In this document: positions 31,197-42,098 of the stretch, piece by piece
Position numbering within the stretch: position 1 is the stretch's first letter
Layout of the letters: the number at the start of each line of letters is the position of its first letter
DNA from: Hyaloraphidium curvatum
Lineage: Eukaryota > Monoblepharomycota > Hyaloraphidiomycetes > Hyaloraphidiales > Hyaloraphidiaceae
Direction of reading: 5' to 3'
NCBI GenBank assembly: GCA_025558095.1
Contig: JAIVFI010000016.1
Span: forward strand, 434,001 to 498,000
DNA: 64,000 bases
Program-made: the position numbers and the translations under genes
Notes under the pieces: generated by a model
What the model saw: only the letters and a program-made list of their open reading frames with translations
The model's database searches: none
What the model was told of the DNA's origin: nothing

Positions 31197-32915
31197 TCAT
31201 CGCTTCCGCTTCTTTGCCGGCTCGCTCTTGCGAACCACTGCCTCGGAGTACTGCTCGACCATCCGGCCGAGGATTCGCTTCTCGCTGATCCGGATGGTCA
31301 GGGCCTGGAACAACCGCGACTGCTTCTCCGCCGCCTCGTACTGCGTCTCGTCGTCGCTCAGTGACGTCGGGTATCGCGCAAGCCTCGCCTTTGCAATCTC
31401 CACGAGGGCAGTACGAATCCTATCACCGGGAGCTTCCACGGCGGAGAGAGCGGCAGACACCACGGCCTGTGCTTGCTTCTTGGGTAGCCTTGCTCCCGCA
31501 GTCCATCCCTTCACGACTTTGGAGTCCATGCCGATGATGCCCAGCAACGCAAGGAGCATCTTCTCCGGCGTCCCACTGTAGTCGAACCTGAAGAACGCCG
31601 ACTCGGCGCCAGTCGCCTCCGCGTCCTGCATTCCGTCCTCGTCCTCTTCGTCCGAGAACAGCGACTTGAGCTCATCTGTCACAGCCGACCACAACTTGCA
31701 GCTGACGTCGACAACAGACGGTGGACCAAACGCCTTGGCGGCCGCCTCCTTCACGAGTGGCAGCGAAACGGTGACCACGTCGTACTTGTTTTCGCCCGGG
31801 CCATCGTCAACGAAGCCATACTTGTGCAGTAAGCTGGCGTTGCTGTGGGTGCCGTAGGTATTGAATAGCTCATCACCCTTCTTCGCTGGCCTGACGAGCC
31901 GCATCTCCATCATATCATCGGCTTTGCCATCCGACGCCTCGTCACCATCAGAATCCGAATCGGAGGCCGTCCCTGATGCTCCGTTCGCACCATCAAGCTC
32001 GTCCGACGAATCGTCCGAGATCGGCTCCAGCACGTCGTCTCCGAGGGATCCTCGCTTTCCGTTTTCCGCTTTCGGGTGAGCACCACCAGGGTCGCCGTTG
32101 GCCGACTTTCTCTGCTTCTTGGCTGGCCCTTCCGTGCCCCCTTCTTCGTCGTGGCTTTCTTCGCAGTCCGGGTCATGGCACGCGTGTCCGTCTCCTTCGT
32201 CGTCGGATGACTCGCCCCCCTCGACCACGAGCTCGGCGTGTTGCGGGCACGGCCAAGGACCTCCGCACAGCGGGCACACGTCCTCGTCCGTTTCCAGGTG
32301 CACGTGCTCATTGTCAGTTAAATGATTGAATGCGTCCGCCAGCGGGACCAAAGAGTCCCCGTGGAAGGCATCGACTCGGAAAGCACGCGAGGCAACGATG
32401 CTGCTGGCCTTCGAAAACGCTTCGAAGGTGAAGTTTGGGCTGTCGGCCGGGAAGAGGTCGCGGTTCTTCTCGAGAATCGGCACGACGAGCGTTTCAAAGT
32501 CCTCGCGAAGATACTGCTTATCCTGCTCCACGACCTCCAGAGGCTCCGTTCCCTCCAGCATCGTGAGCTCCTCGGGAGACCAAAAGGGAAGGGCCGTTTC
32601 GAAATCCGGGAGGCTCCGAAGGTAATTGTAGAACGGGGACTTTTCGCCCTGCTCTCGCTCAAACATGAGGGCAAGCGACAAGGCAGCGCCACCTCCCAGC
32701 TCCGCCTCTTCTAGAACATCGCCGATCGCGGTCGTCCTCGTGGATAGGACCGCGTCTTTAGGGATCGTTGCCACGACGGTGTCGACGGCCAGGTCCTCGA
32801 GGGCGATGACTCCGACGGACTCTCCGGAGCCGCGAACGCCCGCACGGACATCGATGCCGTTGAGCTTGATGTCGTGTTCCTCGAAGAACTTCTTCAGAAA
32901 CGCTACGCAGTCCAT
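31197..32915 (-). CDS. SETD6/Rkm4-like SET-domain lysine methyltransferase
   Basis: 572 residues, single exon. Non-histone SET enzymes of this class methylate ribosomal protein or other lysines in cytosol or nucleus. N-terminal SET half: FLKKFFEEHDIKLNGIDVR, GVIALEDLAVDTVVATIPKD, the iSET helices, then VPLADAFNHLTDNEHVHLE (catalytic NH motif, about residue 197). After an insert of some 130 residues, KKGDELFNTYGTHSNASLL (about residue 350) gives the second SET motif, followed by the Rubisco-LSMT substrate-binding helical domain. The insert has a Cys/His group (EDVCPLCGGPWPCPQHAELV and ACHDPDCEESH) and acidic Ser-rich sequence. Start 32915 fits family N-termini; 32984 is an in-frame alternative. 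The C-terminus is a basic KSEPAKKRKR. Confidence 0.85.
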   Translation of the reverse strand: MDCVAFLKKFFEEHDIKLNGIDVRAGVRGSGESVGVIALEDLAVDTVVATIPKDAVLSTRTTAIGDVLEEAELGGGAALSLALMFEREQGEKSPFYNYLRSLPDFETALPFWSPEELTMLEGTEPLEVVEQDKQYLREDFETLVVPILEKNRDLFPADSPNFTFEAFSKASSIVASRAFRVDAFHGDSLVPLADAFNHLTDNEHVHLETDEDVCPLCGGPWPCPQHAELVVEGGESSDDEGDGHACHDPDCEESHDEEGGTEGPAKKQRKSANGDPGGAHPKAENGKRGSLGDDVLEPISDDSSDELDGANGASGTASDSDSDGDEASDGKADDMMEMRLVRPAKKGDELFNTYGTHSNASLLHKYGFVDDGPGENKYDVVTVSLPLVKEAAAKAFGPPSVVDVSCKLWSAVTDELKSLFSDEEDEDGMQDAEATGAESAFFRFDYSGTPEKMLLALLGIIGMDSKVVKGWTAGARLPKKQAQAVVSAALSAVEAPGDRIRTALVEIAKARLARYPTSLSDDETQYEAAEKQSRLFQALTIRISEKRILGRMVEQYSEAVVRKSEPAKKRKR

Positions 32916-32982
32916 CGAGGCAAAGCTTGTTGTGATGATTGGGACGATCGACCCTAGAGGACCTCCTTCACGTGTCGGCGCC
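32916..32982. promoter_or_regulatory. Very short bidirectional promoter space
   Basis: Only 67 bp separate the SET-domain start (32915) from the TMEM135-like start (32983). If the SET gene instead begins at 32984, the two ATGs overlap on opposite strands inside the palindrome CCATGG at 32981-32986. Both promoters must then lie inside each other's transcribed regions. Confidence 0.5.
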
Positions 32983-34662
32983 ATGGCTGTTGCAGCCGGT
33001 AAGCCGGCCTCCAATGGGGCCCCGTTAAGTGCATCGCACTCGGACTCGTATTTTGGGCCGGATTTGCCAACCCCACCCGATGAAATCGTCCGGAGAACTT
33101 GCCAGGGACTCGTTTTGGGCTACCTTTCCGGATTTGGACTCTCCTTCGTTCCGCGGCTCGGAGGCCTCGTCATTCAGGCAGTTTTGCGGCCTAAGAAAGG
33201 TGATCGGCCGCCTCGGCCGCTTGTATCTGCCATTGTCGAGCTGCTGGGCAAGTCCGCAAAGGGAGATGGCGCTGCTTTCCTTGCGACGCTCATGGGGGGG
33301 CTGCGGGCTTTCGAAGGGCTTGGAGAATGGATGGCACATGGATGGACGAAGTTCAGAAGACAGGACGAGGCTGCGAAGGCGCGGTTCGTCTCGACCGTGG
33401 CCGCAGCCTGGCTGGCCGCCTTTCTTGCCATACGGCGAGTTGGCGACTACGGCCGAAGGACCGACATCATGCTCCTTGCTGCCGTGCGGGCCGGTGATGT
33501 CTTCCTGCGAGGCGTCGTCGCGGCACCGCAGCGGCACGGGCACCGTTCGCGGGACGGACACGGACACCGGCACCACACCCTAACGAGCTTGCTTCTGGAG
33601 AATGCAGACACGCTCGTCTTCGTCGGCTCGTGCTGGGCGGTGATGTGGTGCTGGTTCTACGAGCCTAGAGCTCTTCCAAGGAGCTACAACAATTGGATCT
33701 CGCGGATGAGCGAGCTTCATCCGTCCCTCCACAGAGGGCTGCGGTACATTCGCGAGGGCAAGCTACATTGTGAGCTAGTTGCCGCCTTCGCAATCGTTTG
33801 AGCTGGATGTCTGATTCTCATTCTAGATGGAAAAGAGAGCCCGCACAACCATCTCTTGTTCGAAGTCGCCGACGGATACGGGATGCCTCGCCACATGGGC
33901 GATATTGCTAGCTTCGGTCCCAGCAATCCGCACGGCTTCCAGCAGATTCCGTGCCTTCTGGTGCACAAGGGCCTCACGGATTCCTGCCCCGGCCATTGGA
34001 AGAACGTGTGGACGAACGGCTTCAAGCGGAGCATTCTCATCTATCTCCCCATCCACGTGATCGCCCGCATCGTTTCGATCGGCACGCGACCGAAAGGATC
34101 GCCGAGGGTCAATCTCCTGGAAGTGGCCCGTCGGACGGCGGAGGACGTGGTGCTCTCCACATCATTTCTCTCGACCTTCATCACCTTGGTGTGGATGCCG
34201 ATCTGCACCTTGAGGTCGCACGTGTTTCGGCCCGGATTTGCAGACACAGTGGGCTACGGCCCAGGGCTCGGCTCGTTCCTGTCTGGCTTTTCGATTCTGT
34301 TGGAGCGCAAGAGCCGTCGGAGGGAACTCGCTCTCTTTGTGTTGCCGCGTGCCCTCTATGCTTTGGGGTACATGCTTCTCGGCAGCGCTCGGATTGCCAC
34401 GGGAGGCAAGCGCGATCCGAAGCACGGCCGCCAGATCATGAGGGCCGGGGAAAGGCTCCTTGTGGACGCCGTCGCCTGGCCGTTGGCGGTAGCTATTCTC
34501 GTTTCTTGCCTGCGATACGGAGAGAGCCGTTTCTACGGGCGCAGCAGCTGGGTGAAGCTGCTCGTTACTTTTGTTGCTGGGCGCAATCGGCGGGGAGCGC
34601 TCGGCAAAGGTGAACAGGACGGCCATAACGGTTCTCATACACAGTCTGTTGCTCCGAAGTGA
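32983..34662 (+). CDS. TMEM135-like multi-pass membrane protein
   Basis: 540 residues, two exons, intron 33770-33826 (57 nt, GTGAGC...TAG, phase 1). TMEM135 and its fungal relatives are peroxisomal or mitochondrial membrane proteins related to Tim17-like carriers. Seen here: a first helix pair near GLVLGYLSGFGLSFVPRLGG, a hydrophobic midsection (FVGSCWAVMWCWFYEPRALP), and after splicing the Cys-containing segment IPCLLVHKGLTDSCPGHW followed by FKRSILIYLPIHVIARI, which matches the family's C-terminal cytosolic-loop plus helix pattern. A second helical block follows, and a soluble tail ends in APK. The call rests on this motif and topology; it could be another Tim17-like multi-pass protein. Confidence 0.6.
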
Positions 34663-34741
34663 CGGCGGAAGTAGATACACGAAGACCAAGCATCTTGCCC
34701 TAAGACGCTCAAAACCCCGCGGCCCCGGCGCTGCGCCTCCT

Positions 34742-36652
34742 CTATGCCGAAAAGACCTCGCGGTCTTTTTCGTCGTCCGCCTTGAGCTGGCGAATGCCGC
34801 GCTCCAGGCTCTTAATGTCAGTGTCGATCTCGCGACCGAGCGTATTGATGTCCTTCATGGTCGTGATCGGCCCTTCCCACATCTCCTGGAAAGCCGTGGG
34901 CTTCAGAGAAGCCCGGATCCACTGCGTCTTGTTGTCGACGGGGCAATCGTCCGTGGGGAAGTCCTCCAGTCCAGAGATGTAGTCCGGACCGAAACGCTTG
35001 ACGGAGAGCAGGTCAAAAAGCTGCGGCGCGTAGGTGGTGATGCCGTTCTTTTTCCGCGCGGCATTGAGGGTGCGCTGCCGCTCCTCGATGGCCGTCTTGT
35101 TCCGGCTCGCGGCGCTGAAGTCTTTTGCCAGGATCGCAGCGTTCACGTCCGCCCATCTAACAGGCAAGTGAGCGAGGCTGCCAACCATCGAACCCATGGC
35201 ACCACTCACACTTGCTGGCTCTCGTTCGACGCCTGCTTTTCCGCCGGTTTTTCGACGCGGTGCTTCTTCAGCTTGTCCGTCCCGGCCATGTCAATCAGCA
35301 CGAAGGACTTGCTGGTCTTGACGTTCGTGATGGTGATCCGACCTTGCCAGTCTCCCGTAAAGGTGTAAAGGATCTTTTCGCCAGGGTAAAGATCCTTTTC
35401 CGGGTTCTTGAGGGCGGGGAGCTCCTCCTGGGTCGGCTTCATTCGCGCAATGAAACCCTCGATGGCGAAGGTCCGAGAGACGCTGTACCATTTCTGTCCA
35501 CACGAGTAAGAATTCCGTGTCCTCGACATGCTGCTAGCCGCCCACCTCATCCTTGTAGTGGATGACAGTCCGGAGACCCGTCTCCGGACAGTAGATCATG
35601 GACACGTCCTCCAGCTGGACGTAGGGCGACAGCGTGACGAACCCCTTGATGGACCCGCGGGGGAATGTCATCCGGTACCGCTCCATCCGGTTCCCGCGCG
35701 GCGTCGTCAGCTCCATCCCGTACTGATGCCGCAGCTTGACCGAGGTGCCCGTGAACCGGCCCGAGATGTGGCATATGCCCGTGAACGACAGCTGCCGCGC
35801 CGGGCACGCGTAGGCAAAGGCCATTTTCGGCGGGTGGTGCGAGACCTGCTCCGTGATGTAGATGATCCGGCCGTCGTCGGCGCCCAGGCGTGACTCGATG
35901 CTTCCGTTGCTGCTGACCTTGTCGCCCACGGTCGCGCTCTCGGGCACGGAGAATTCGGAAACGGCGTCCAGCTGCGTAAGCATCGTTTCCGCGTCGGAGA
36001 ACTGGGTGGAGGTGGAGAATTTGGAGGAAGCGGAGGCGCGGGAGGAGGCGGGAAGGGAGCTCGAAGGCTCCGCGAGTGGAAGGGGCTTTTCCGGCTCAAA
36101 GTAGCAGGTGTAGCGTTCGCTGAGGATGGGGTTGTAGCTGCGGGCAGCGGGCATCAGGGCCGGAACCCGGCGGGGATCGCAGCGACGGACGCCACCTCTT
36201 GTACAGCTTCCGCATGTGGACGCCGTTGGTGCTCAGCAGGAACCGGAGCACCGCAATCATCTGCTGCTCCGCCTCCTCGTACTCAGGGATGGCGAGGAAC
36301 ATCTGGGGCTGGTCCATGAGGACCATGTGCTCCAGGAAGGAGAGGGGGTCGCAGACGGAGGCGGGCAGGCTGATCCGGCTGCAGGCGCGAACGGAGCGAT
36401 CGCGGAGCACATCGTGCGGTCAGAAGAGCCGCAAAGTACGGCGATTCAGTGGGCGGGAACCCACAGGGAGCCCAGGTCCTTCACGCCGATTGCGTTCTTG
36501 AGGAATCCCAGGATCGCGGAAACCTTGCCCTTCTCCTCGTGCACGGGGGCGGAAGCGGCCGATGCGGAGAAGCCGGCGGCAATGGCCTGCTCCTCCTCGG
36601 CGGTGGGCATGGCACCCGGCAGGGAGCCGTCGTCTTCGGCAGGCGGCGGCAT
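34742..36652 (-). CDS. Oxysterol-binding protein-related protein (ORP/OSBP)
   Basis: ORPs move sterols and phosphoinositides between membranes. The 553-residue model has five exons; introns 36379-36464 (86), 36138-36195 (58), 35494-35545 (52) and 35157-35209 (53). It consists essentially of the lipid-binding barrel without PH or ankyrin domains, like yeast Kes1/Osh4: lid region ILGFLKNAIGVKDLGSLRIS, LPASVCDPLSFLEHMVLMDQ, YNPILSERYTCYFEP at the PI4P site, and the family signature EQVSHHPPKMAF with the His-His pair. Downstream KWYSVSRTFAIEGFIA and WADVNAAILAKDFSAASRNK complete the fold. A short acidic N-terminus precedes the lid. Start 36652 is the first ATG compatible with the family. Divergent from the GST-like gene. 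Confidence 0.93.
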
Positions 36653-36957
36653 GACGGCCGGTCCCAGCCTGGGGGGACGACCCCGGAAACGGGGAGGTTC
36701 GCGGGGGGCGGGAGGCGGGACGCAGACCGCGGTCTGTGGAGCACAGGGAGCGACGGAACAGAGGCAGTCGCTGCTTCTCCGTCGGCCGCAAGAATGTCCT
36801 TCCGGATTTCCGCACGGTCCGCCGGAGTCGGAGATTCTCGCGCTGCGCCGGGGAGTGGCGCATGCGCCGGCAGAAGTTCCACCCGACAACCACGTGGAAG
36901 CCGCCGAATCAACACTTGCAAAGCCGCGCAAACGTGCCGATCGCGTCCGATTCCACC
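36653..36957. promoter_or_regulatory. Shared upstream region of OSBP (-) and GST-like gene (+)
   Basis: 305 bp between divergent starts. Open frames cross it in both directions but read as Arg/Ser/Pro-rich noise without conserved motifs. No RNA gene, repeat or clear promoter element recognised. Confidence 0.45.
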
Positions 36958-37852
36958 ATGACGCGGTTTGCTCCCGCCGTTCGCGCCCTGACGCGCGGAT
37001 TCGCGTCCGACGCGTGGCCCGCCACGCGTTCTTTGGAGCCGACCAGAATGTTCGACTTGGCCGCCGCCGATCCGTCCGTGCGATTCTCGCCCTACTGCTG
37101 GCGGATCACCATGGCCTGCGCGCACAAGGGGATCCCGCTGGAACGCGTGCCGTGGCGAATCTTTTCGGACAAGCCCGTGCTGCCGAGCCCCAACTCCGGA
37201 ACGGTGCCCGTGATCGTGGACCCGAACAACGGCGGCGCGGTGGAGCACGACAGCCTGAGGATTGCGTCCTACCTGGAACGGACGTACCCGGATTTGCCCT
37301 CCCTGTTCGGCAACGCGCCGGGGGCGCCGCCCAACGAATCCGCCGAACGCCTCACCCATTTCGTCGCCGCGTGGGCGGAACGGGTGCTCGTGCCCCCGAT
37401 GGGGCAGTTCCTCGTCGCGGACATCTGGAGCCGGATCGACCCGTCGGAGCAGGAGGTGCGTCCTTCTCGCGATCCTCGGCATGGTGATCGGCTGACCTGT
37501 AGTTCAGTATTTCCGCCGGACGCGCGAGAAATGGTACAAGGGTCGCACCCTCGAGGAGGTCCAATCTGAGCGCGACTCGAAGCTCGCCTCGTTCCGGCAG
37601 CTCCTCAGCCCCGCGCGCGCGGTCCTCAAGGGCGACCTGGGCGACCGCCGGCCACAGCCCTGGCTCGGATCGCCCTCGGGGCCGACGTTCGCGGACTTTG
37701 TCGTGTTCGGGCTTTTCCAGTGGGCGCGCTGCATCAGCCCGGGGTTCGCGGCGACGATACTCAAGGAGGACGATCCCCTGGCGGCGTGGTTCGAGAGGAT
37801 GCTGGACCTGTACGGCGGATTGGGCCGCAACGCCCCCGTGTGGAAGGAGTGA
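36958..37852 (+). CDS. Glutathione S-transferase-like protein with mitochondrial-type N-terminus
   Basis: 280 residues, two exons, intron 37456-37507 (52 nt, GTGCGT...CAG, phase 0). The first 25 residues (MTRFAPAVRALTRGFASDAW) look like a mitochondrial presequence. The thioredoxin-like GST_N domain follows: VRFSPYCWRITMACAHKGIP with the Ser/Cys active-site position, LERVPWRIFSD, GTVPVIVDPN with the conserved cis-Pro, and HDSLRIASYLERTYPDLPSL. The C-terminal all-helical domain spans the intron and ends LGSPSGPTFADFVVFGLFQW. This arrangement resembles fungal GSTs related to beta-etherases. Start ATG has a CACC context. Substrate unknown. Confidence 0.85.
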
Positions 37853-37907
37853 GGCGTTCCCAGTCGGCGCGGCTGCAGTCAGGCCAACGATACATAGTCC
37901 AACCAAG

Positions 37908-40268
37908 CTACATGTACTGCTGCTTGAGGATGACCCCGCCGCTCTCCGGCTTGAGGTCGCCGACCTGCCTCAAGAACTCCTTGAGCCGGCCCATGTTGAC
38001 GTCCATGTTCCGGCGGATCTTGTCCTTCAGGGCCGCGATGACGCTCTTGGCGGGCACGCGCTGGCCCAGCCGCGAGGTTGGCAGGAGGACGTCGACGACC
38101 TCCTGCTTCGTGATGAGGGCTGGCGGGGATCGAGCGTCAGCACAGCAATCGGCGGCCCGTTGCCTGCGCGGTACGCACTCGGATCCGTCTCCTCGGGTTC
38201 GCGCTTGATCTTCTTCCGCGGCCCACCCCCGTCCGACATCTCCCCGTCCGACATCTGCCGGTCGCCTGTCTTGTTCCCCCCCGCCGGCGGCGGCGGGGAC
38301 GCCGTGGCCGGCGCCGAAAACAGCCTGATCTTGAGCACCGGCTGCTGCGGCGCCCCCGCCTGGCCGACAGGCGAGGACGGCACCGCCGGTGGCGGCGTGG
38401 GCACCGCCGGTGGCGGCGTGGGCACCGCCGGCGGCGCCTCCGCCTTGACCTGCACCGGCGCCGGTTCCCCCGCGACGGGGCTCAGCGCTTCGACCCGCTT
38501 GCGCTTCCTCCCCGACGCCGACCCCACGTCCGACAGCTCCGAATCCGACCCCGCCGGCCGCGCCTGGCTCCGCACGGGGATGCGGAGCTTGATCGGCGCG
38601 CGCACCTCGGGGCTCGCCGCCGCGCCCTTCTTGCCCGCCGCGGGATCGCCGTCCTCGCCCTCGGAGGTCCGCCCGGACTCGCGGGCCTTTTTGCGCTGCA
38701 GCTCGCGCTGCCGCATGCGCTGCTCCTCCTCCCGGCTGAGGATCATCGCCTCGTCCTCGTCCTCGTCGTCGGACGAGGAGCCGGCCTGGTCGTCCGAGTC
38801 CAGGTAGGGATCCTTCTCGTCGTCCCCGTCCGCGTCGTCCCCGTCCTCCGCGTCCTCCCCGCCCTCCTCCTTCTTGCGCCGCTTCCCCTCGAGGGCCTTC
38901 TTCATCCGCCTGTGCGCCTTGGAGAGCTTCTCCTTGCCCCTCTTGCCCGGCGGCGGCACCCCGTCCGCATCCCCGTAGGCCTCCTCCAGCGCCCCCTCGA
39001 CGTCCTTGCCCTCCGTCTCTGCGAGCACCTTGGTCGCCCTGTACCTCCTCTCCTCCTGCTCCGCCCTCTCCTTCGCCATGTTCTTTGTCCCCTCGTCGTC
39101 CCACGCCGCCCCGCCATTGTCGCTCCCCTCGTCGTCCGACACGCGCATCTCAAAGTCCCAGTCCTCGTCGCCGTCGTCGTCCCGGCCCGTCTTGCGCACC
39201 GGCCGCGGCGGGGGGCGCGAGGCGAGCCGCTTGGCCTGGGCTTCGAACTCGGCCTCGGATTTGATCTTGACGCCCGCGGCGCCGAGGAGGTCCTGGATCG
39301 CGCGGTAGGCCGAGGGCTCGTCGCGGAGGTCCTGGGAGTGCTTGAGGAAGGCGGCTTCGCGGGCGGCTTCGGCGCGGCGCCGGCGCTGTCCGGAACGGGG
39401 GGGTTCAGTGGTCGCGCAAGGGACGGGAGAGGGGGAGGAAACGCACCTTCATGCGCTCCTCGGCCTCTTCGAGGGTGAGCGGGACGACGTTGGGCTTGGC
39501 GGTGAAGTTGTAAAAGTGCTGCACGGGATGCACCGTGAAGCCGTCGGCCTGTGGGGCAACCAACCGGCGCGGGGTCAGCTCTGGGAGGGATCCGACGCCC
39601 CCGTGCGGCCCCACCGAGAAAGCCAGCAGCATGTACTGGTCCCCCGCCAGCCCCTCCTCCAGACGCCCCTCGAACTCGTTGTCCCCGCCGGACGAGTCTG
39701 CCAGAGTAAAGGGCAGCTGCGCGATGGCGCGCTCCTTCTTCGCCTCGTCCCCGTCGCCGTACAGGCCCTGGCTGCGGAAGGTGCGCAGCTTCCTGTTTAT
39801 CGCCTTCTGCTTCTTGCGCGCGGTCTTGCGGTCGACCTTTGTCAGGTCGATCTCCTCCTTGGGGCCGGACGGCGGCGGCGGGGCCAGCTCGGGGTCCTCA
39901 TCCTCGTCCCTGCGGCCCCACTTGCGGGGCGCCAGCGGCTCGTCGGGATCTGCCGTGAATCCCTCCGGCTCGAAGCGGTGCATTTTGAGCGGCGGCGCCC
40001 AGCGCGCGAGGTCTGCGGCGGCGGGGGCCGCGCCGGGGAAGCGCATCACCGACAGCGGCGCGTCGCCGGCGGCCAGGCGGAAGCGCTGCACGGTCGGCGG
40101 CGCGGCGTCCTCGGCCTTGACCTTCGGGGCCGGCGCCGCGGGGCGCGCGGGCCGCGCGACGGGCTTCGGCATCGCGACGGGCTTCACGCGCGCGGACCGC
40201 AGCCCAGACGACGGCGCCGCGAGCGGGTTGGCCGGGCCGCCGCTGGCCGCGTCGGGCGCGCCCTCCAT
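37908..40268 (-). CDS. TFG1: Transcription initiation factor IIF subunit alpha (RAP74/Tfg1)
   Basis: TFIIF-alpha binds RNA polymerase II and supports initiation and elongation. The 746-residue model has three exons; introns 39386-39446 (61, phase 0) and 38120-38178 (59, phase 1). The N-terminal dimerisation domain includes MHRFEPEGFTADPDEPLAPR and the later FTVHPVQHFYNFTAKPNV. It is followed by long acidic/basic low-complexity linkers (DEDWDFEMRVSDDEGSDNGG, KLSKAHRRMKKALEGKRRKK). The C-terminal winged helix that binds FCP1 lies across intron 2: ETDPTLITKQEVVDVL, KDKIRRNMDVNMGRLKEF, ending LKQQYM. A Pro/Val tandem repeat (VPTPPPA units) is encoded by a 21-bp repeat near 38380-38430. Clear family match. 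Confidence 0.92.
38381..38426. repeat. Short 21-bp tandem repeat inside TFIIF-alpha
   Basis: About two identical copies of a GC-rich 21-bp unit containing GGCACCGCCGGTGGCGGCGT. It encodes VPTPPPA repeats in the linker of TFIIF-alpha on the minus strand. It keeps frame and is probably neutral linker length variation. Confidence 0.7.
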
Positions 40269-40567
40269 GGCGAGCGAAGCTTGCTAAAAAGGAGCGGGGA
40301 GGCAGGTCCCGTGATGGCGACGCGTCTCACGGATTGGTTTGGAATTTCCGTCCTATCAAAGGTGCTTGAATCCGCGGAAACCCTATGATCGTCCCTTGAG
40401 AACCACCCTGACCTAACCACTGCCTGGTTTCAGCCAGGGACGCCACCAGACACAAATCGCCGAGCGGCCTGTGATTCAACATCCGTTTCTCTTCTCTTCG
40501 CCCCGCTCGCCGCAGACCCCCGGTCCGCCTTTGCCCACCCCTCCACACCGTTTCCCCCCTCTCCGCA

Positions 40568-41892
40568 ATGCCCGTCCGCGAGGAAGTCACCGCCGCCGTC
40601 GGCCCGGCGCGCGAGCTCTTTGCCTCCACGCCGCTCGCAAAGTTCATCGAGGAGCGCCACAAGGACCTGCTCACCGTCGACGAGGCCGCAACCGTCGGCG
40701 ACGCCCTGAAGCTGCTCAGCGCAAACAAGATCCTGTCGGCGCCCGTGACGGCCGGCGACGCCAAGCAGGCAAACGGCGCCGCCCAGGCAAAGGCCTACTA
40801 CTCGGGCTGCATCTCGCTGGCCGACATCCTCAAGGGCCTCGTCAAGCAGGTCGAGGCGCGCCGCATCCTGCACGGCACTACCTGGGACGAGAAGGTCGCC
40901 TCGGTCAAGGAGGCCGACCTGATCGAGATCGGCCGCGAGCTCCTCGCCAGGCCCGTGAGCCACTTCTGCCACGCAGGCAGCCTGCTGCTCGAGGCCGAGG
41001 AGGGCGTCAACCTCGCAGAGGTGCTCGAGAGCGGATTCAACATCCACGACGTGAGTAGCGGGACAGAGCAGCGGATGGACAGCCGGAGGCAAAGCACGTG
41101 AACGCGGGCCGGAGGACGGCGCGACCCCGTCCCGGCGGCCACGGCCCCGGAAATGCCATTCAATGGCCGATGAAATGTCTCCGCGTTCTCCTCTGCTTGA
41201 ATCCGCGCTCACACGCCCCCCGCCCGCAGAGCCACCCCCACCACCGCATCTACGTCTGCCACGAGGCCCTCAAGCCGCACGACCACGCGGCCGGCAAGAC
41301 CCACTCCGCCGCCGGCTGGCGCGCCACCGACGTCATCTCCCAGACCGATCTCCTCGCCTTCCTGCAGGCCAACGCGGCCGCCTTCCCCGCCCTCGCAGGC
41401 ACCACCCTCGAGGCCCTCGGCCTGACCGCCACGGGCGTCTGCACCACGGGCGGCAACACCACCACGGCGCTCGACGCCTTCCACAAGATGCTGGTGGACC
41501 ACCACTCGGCCATCGGCCTGCTGGACGAGGCCACGGGCAGGCTCGTGGGCAACCTCTCCATCACCGACCTCCGCGGCCTCGGCTCCGGCCCCGAGTCCTT
41601 CGCCGCCCTCGCCAAGCCCGCCCTCGAGTTCGTCAAGCCCACCGCGAGGCCGATCGTCACGCTGCCCCCCACCGCGACGCTGGGCCAGCTCCTCGAGACG
41701 CTCTCGGCCAACCGCCTGCGCAGGGTCTACGTGGTCGCGCAGGAGGACGGCGCGGAGAAGCTCGACGGGATCGTGAGCATCACCGACGTGCTGCGGATCG
41801 TGGCGAACCCGCCGATCGAGGAGGAGGGCGGCGAGCGGGACGACGACGAGGAGGAGATGAACGGGGAGGCGGACGAGGAGGAGCAGGCGTGA
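40568..41892 (+). CDS. Four-CBS-domain protein (AMPK-gamma/SDS23-like)
   Basis: 381 residues, two exons, intron 41051-41229 (179 nt, GTGAGT...CAG, phase 0). CBS pairs bind adenine nucleotides and act as energy sensors. Four CBS repeats are suggested by recurring beta-alpha-beta patterns: LLTVDEAATVGDALKLLSAN plus YYSGCISLADILKGL; LLLEAEEGVNLAEVLE plus WRATDVISQTDLLAFL; TTALDAFHKMLVDHHSAIGL plus LVGNLSITDLRGLG; IVTLPPTATLGQLLETLSAN plus IVSITDVLRIV. The last ends in an acidic tail. It lacks an N-terminal region like that of AMPK gamma2/3 and resembles plant/fungal CBS-only proteins such as SDS23 or PV42 types. Exact subfamily not assigned. Divergent from TFIIF-alpha. Confidence 0.82.
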
Positions 41893-42098
41893 AAAAGGCC
41901 GATTGGCCGGATCGATGGGACGGTGGGGCTGCAGCACTTGACATCCGGCCCTCTGGCGGGGAACCCGGCGGGACGCTCGGGCTCTCGGGAGAGGCCACGT
42001 TACCCAGATAGATAGGATAGACATAGAACGCCGCTATTCATTCGCATATATCCTGCGCTCTGGTCGTCCGTTCCGTTGGCGCACCGCACTGGGTCGCC

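Noticed and set aside
35206-35550. Separate small genes within the OSBP locus
   Set aside because: The several short frames join into one ORP through four phase-matched introns.
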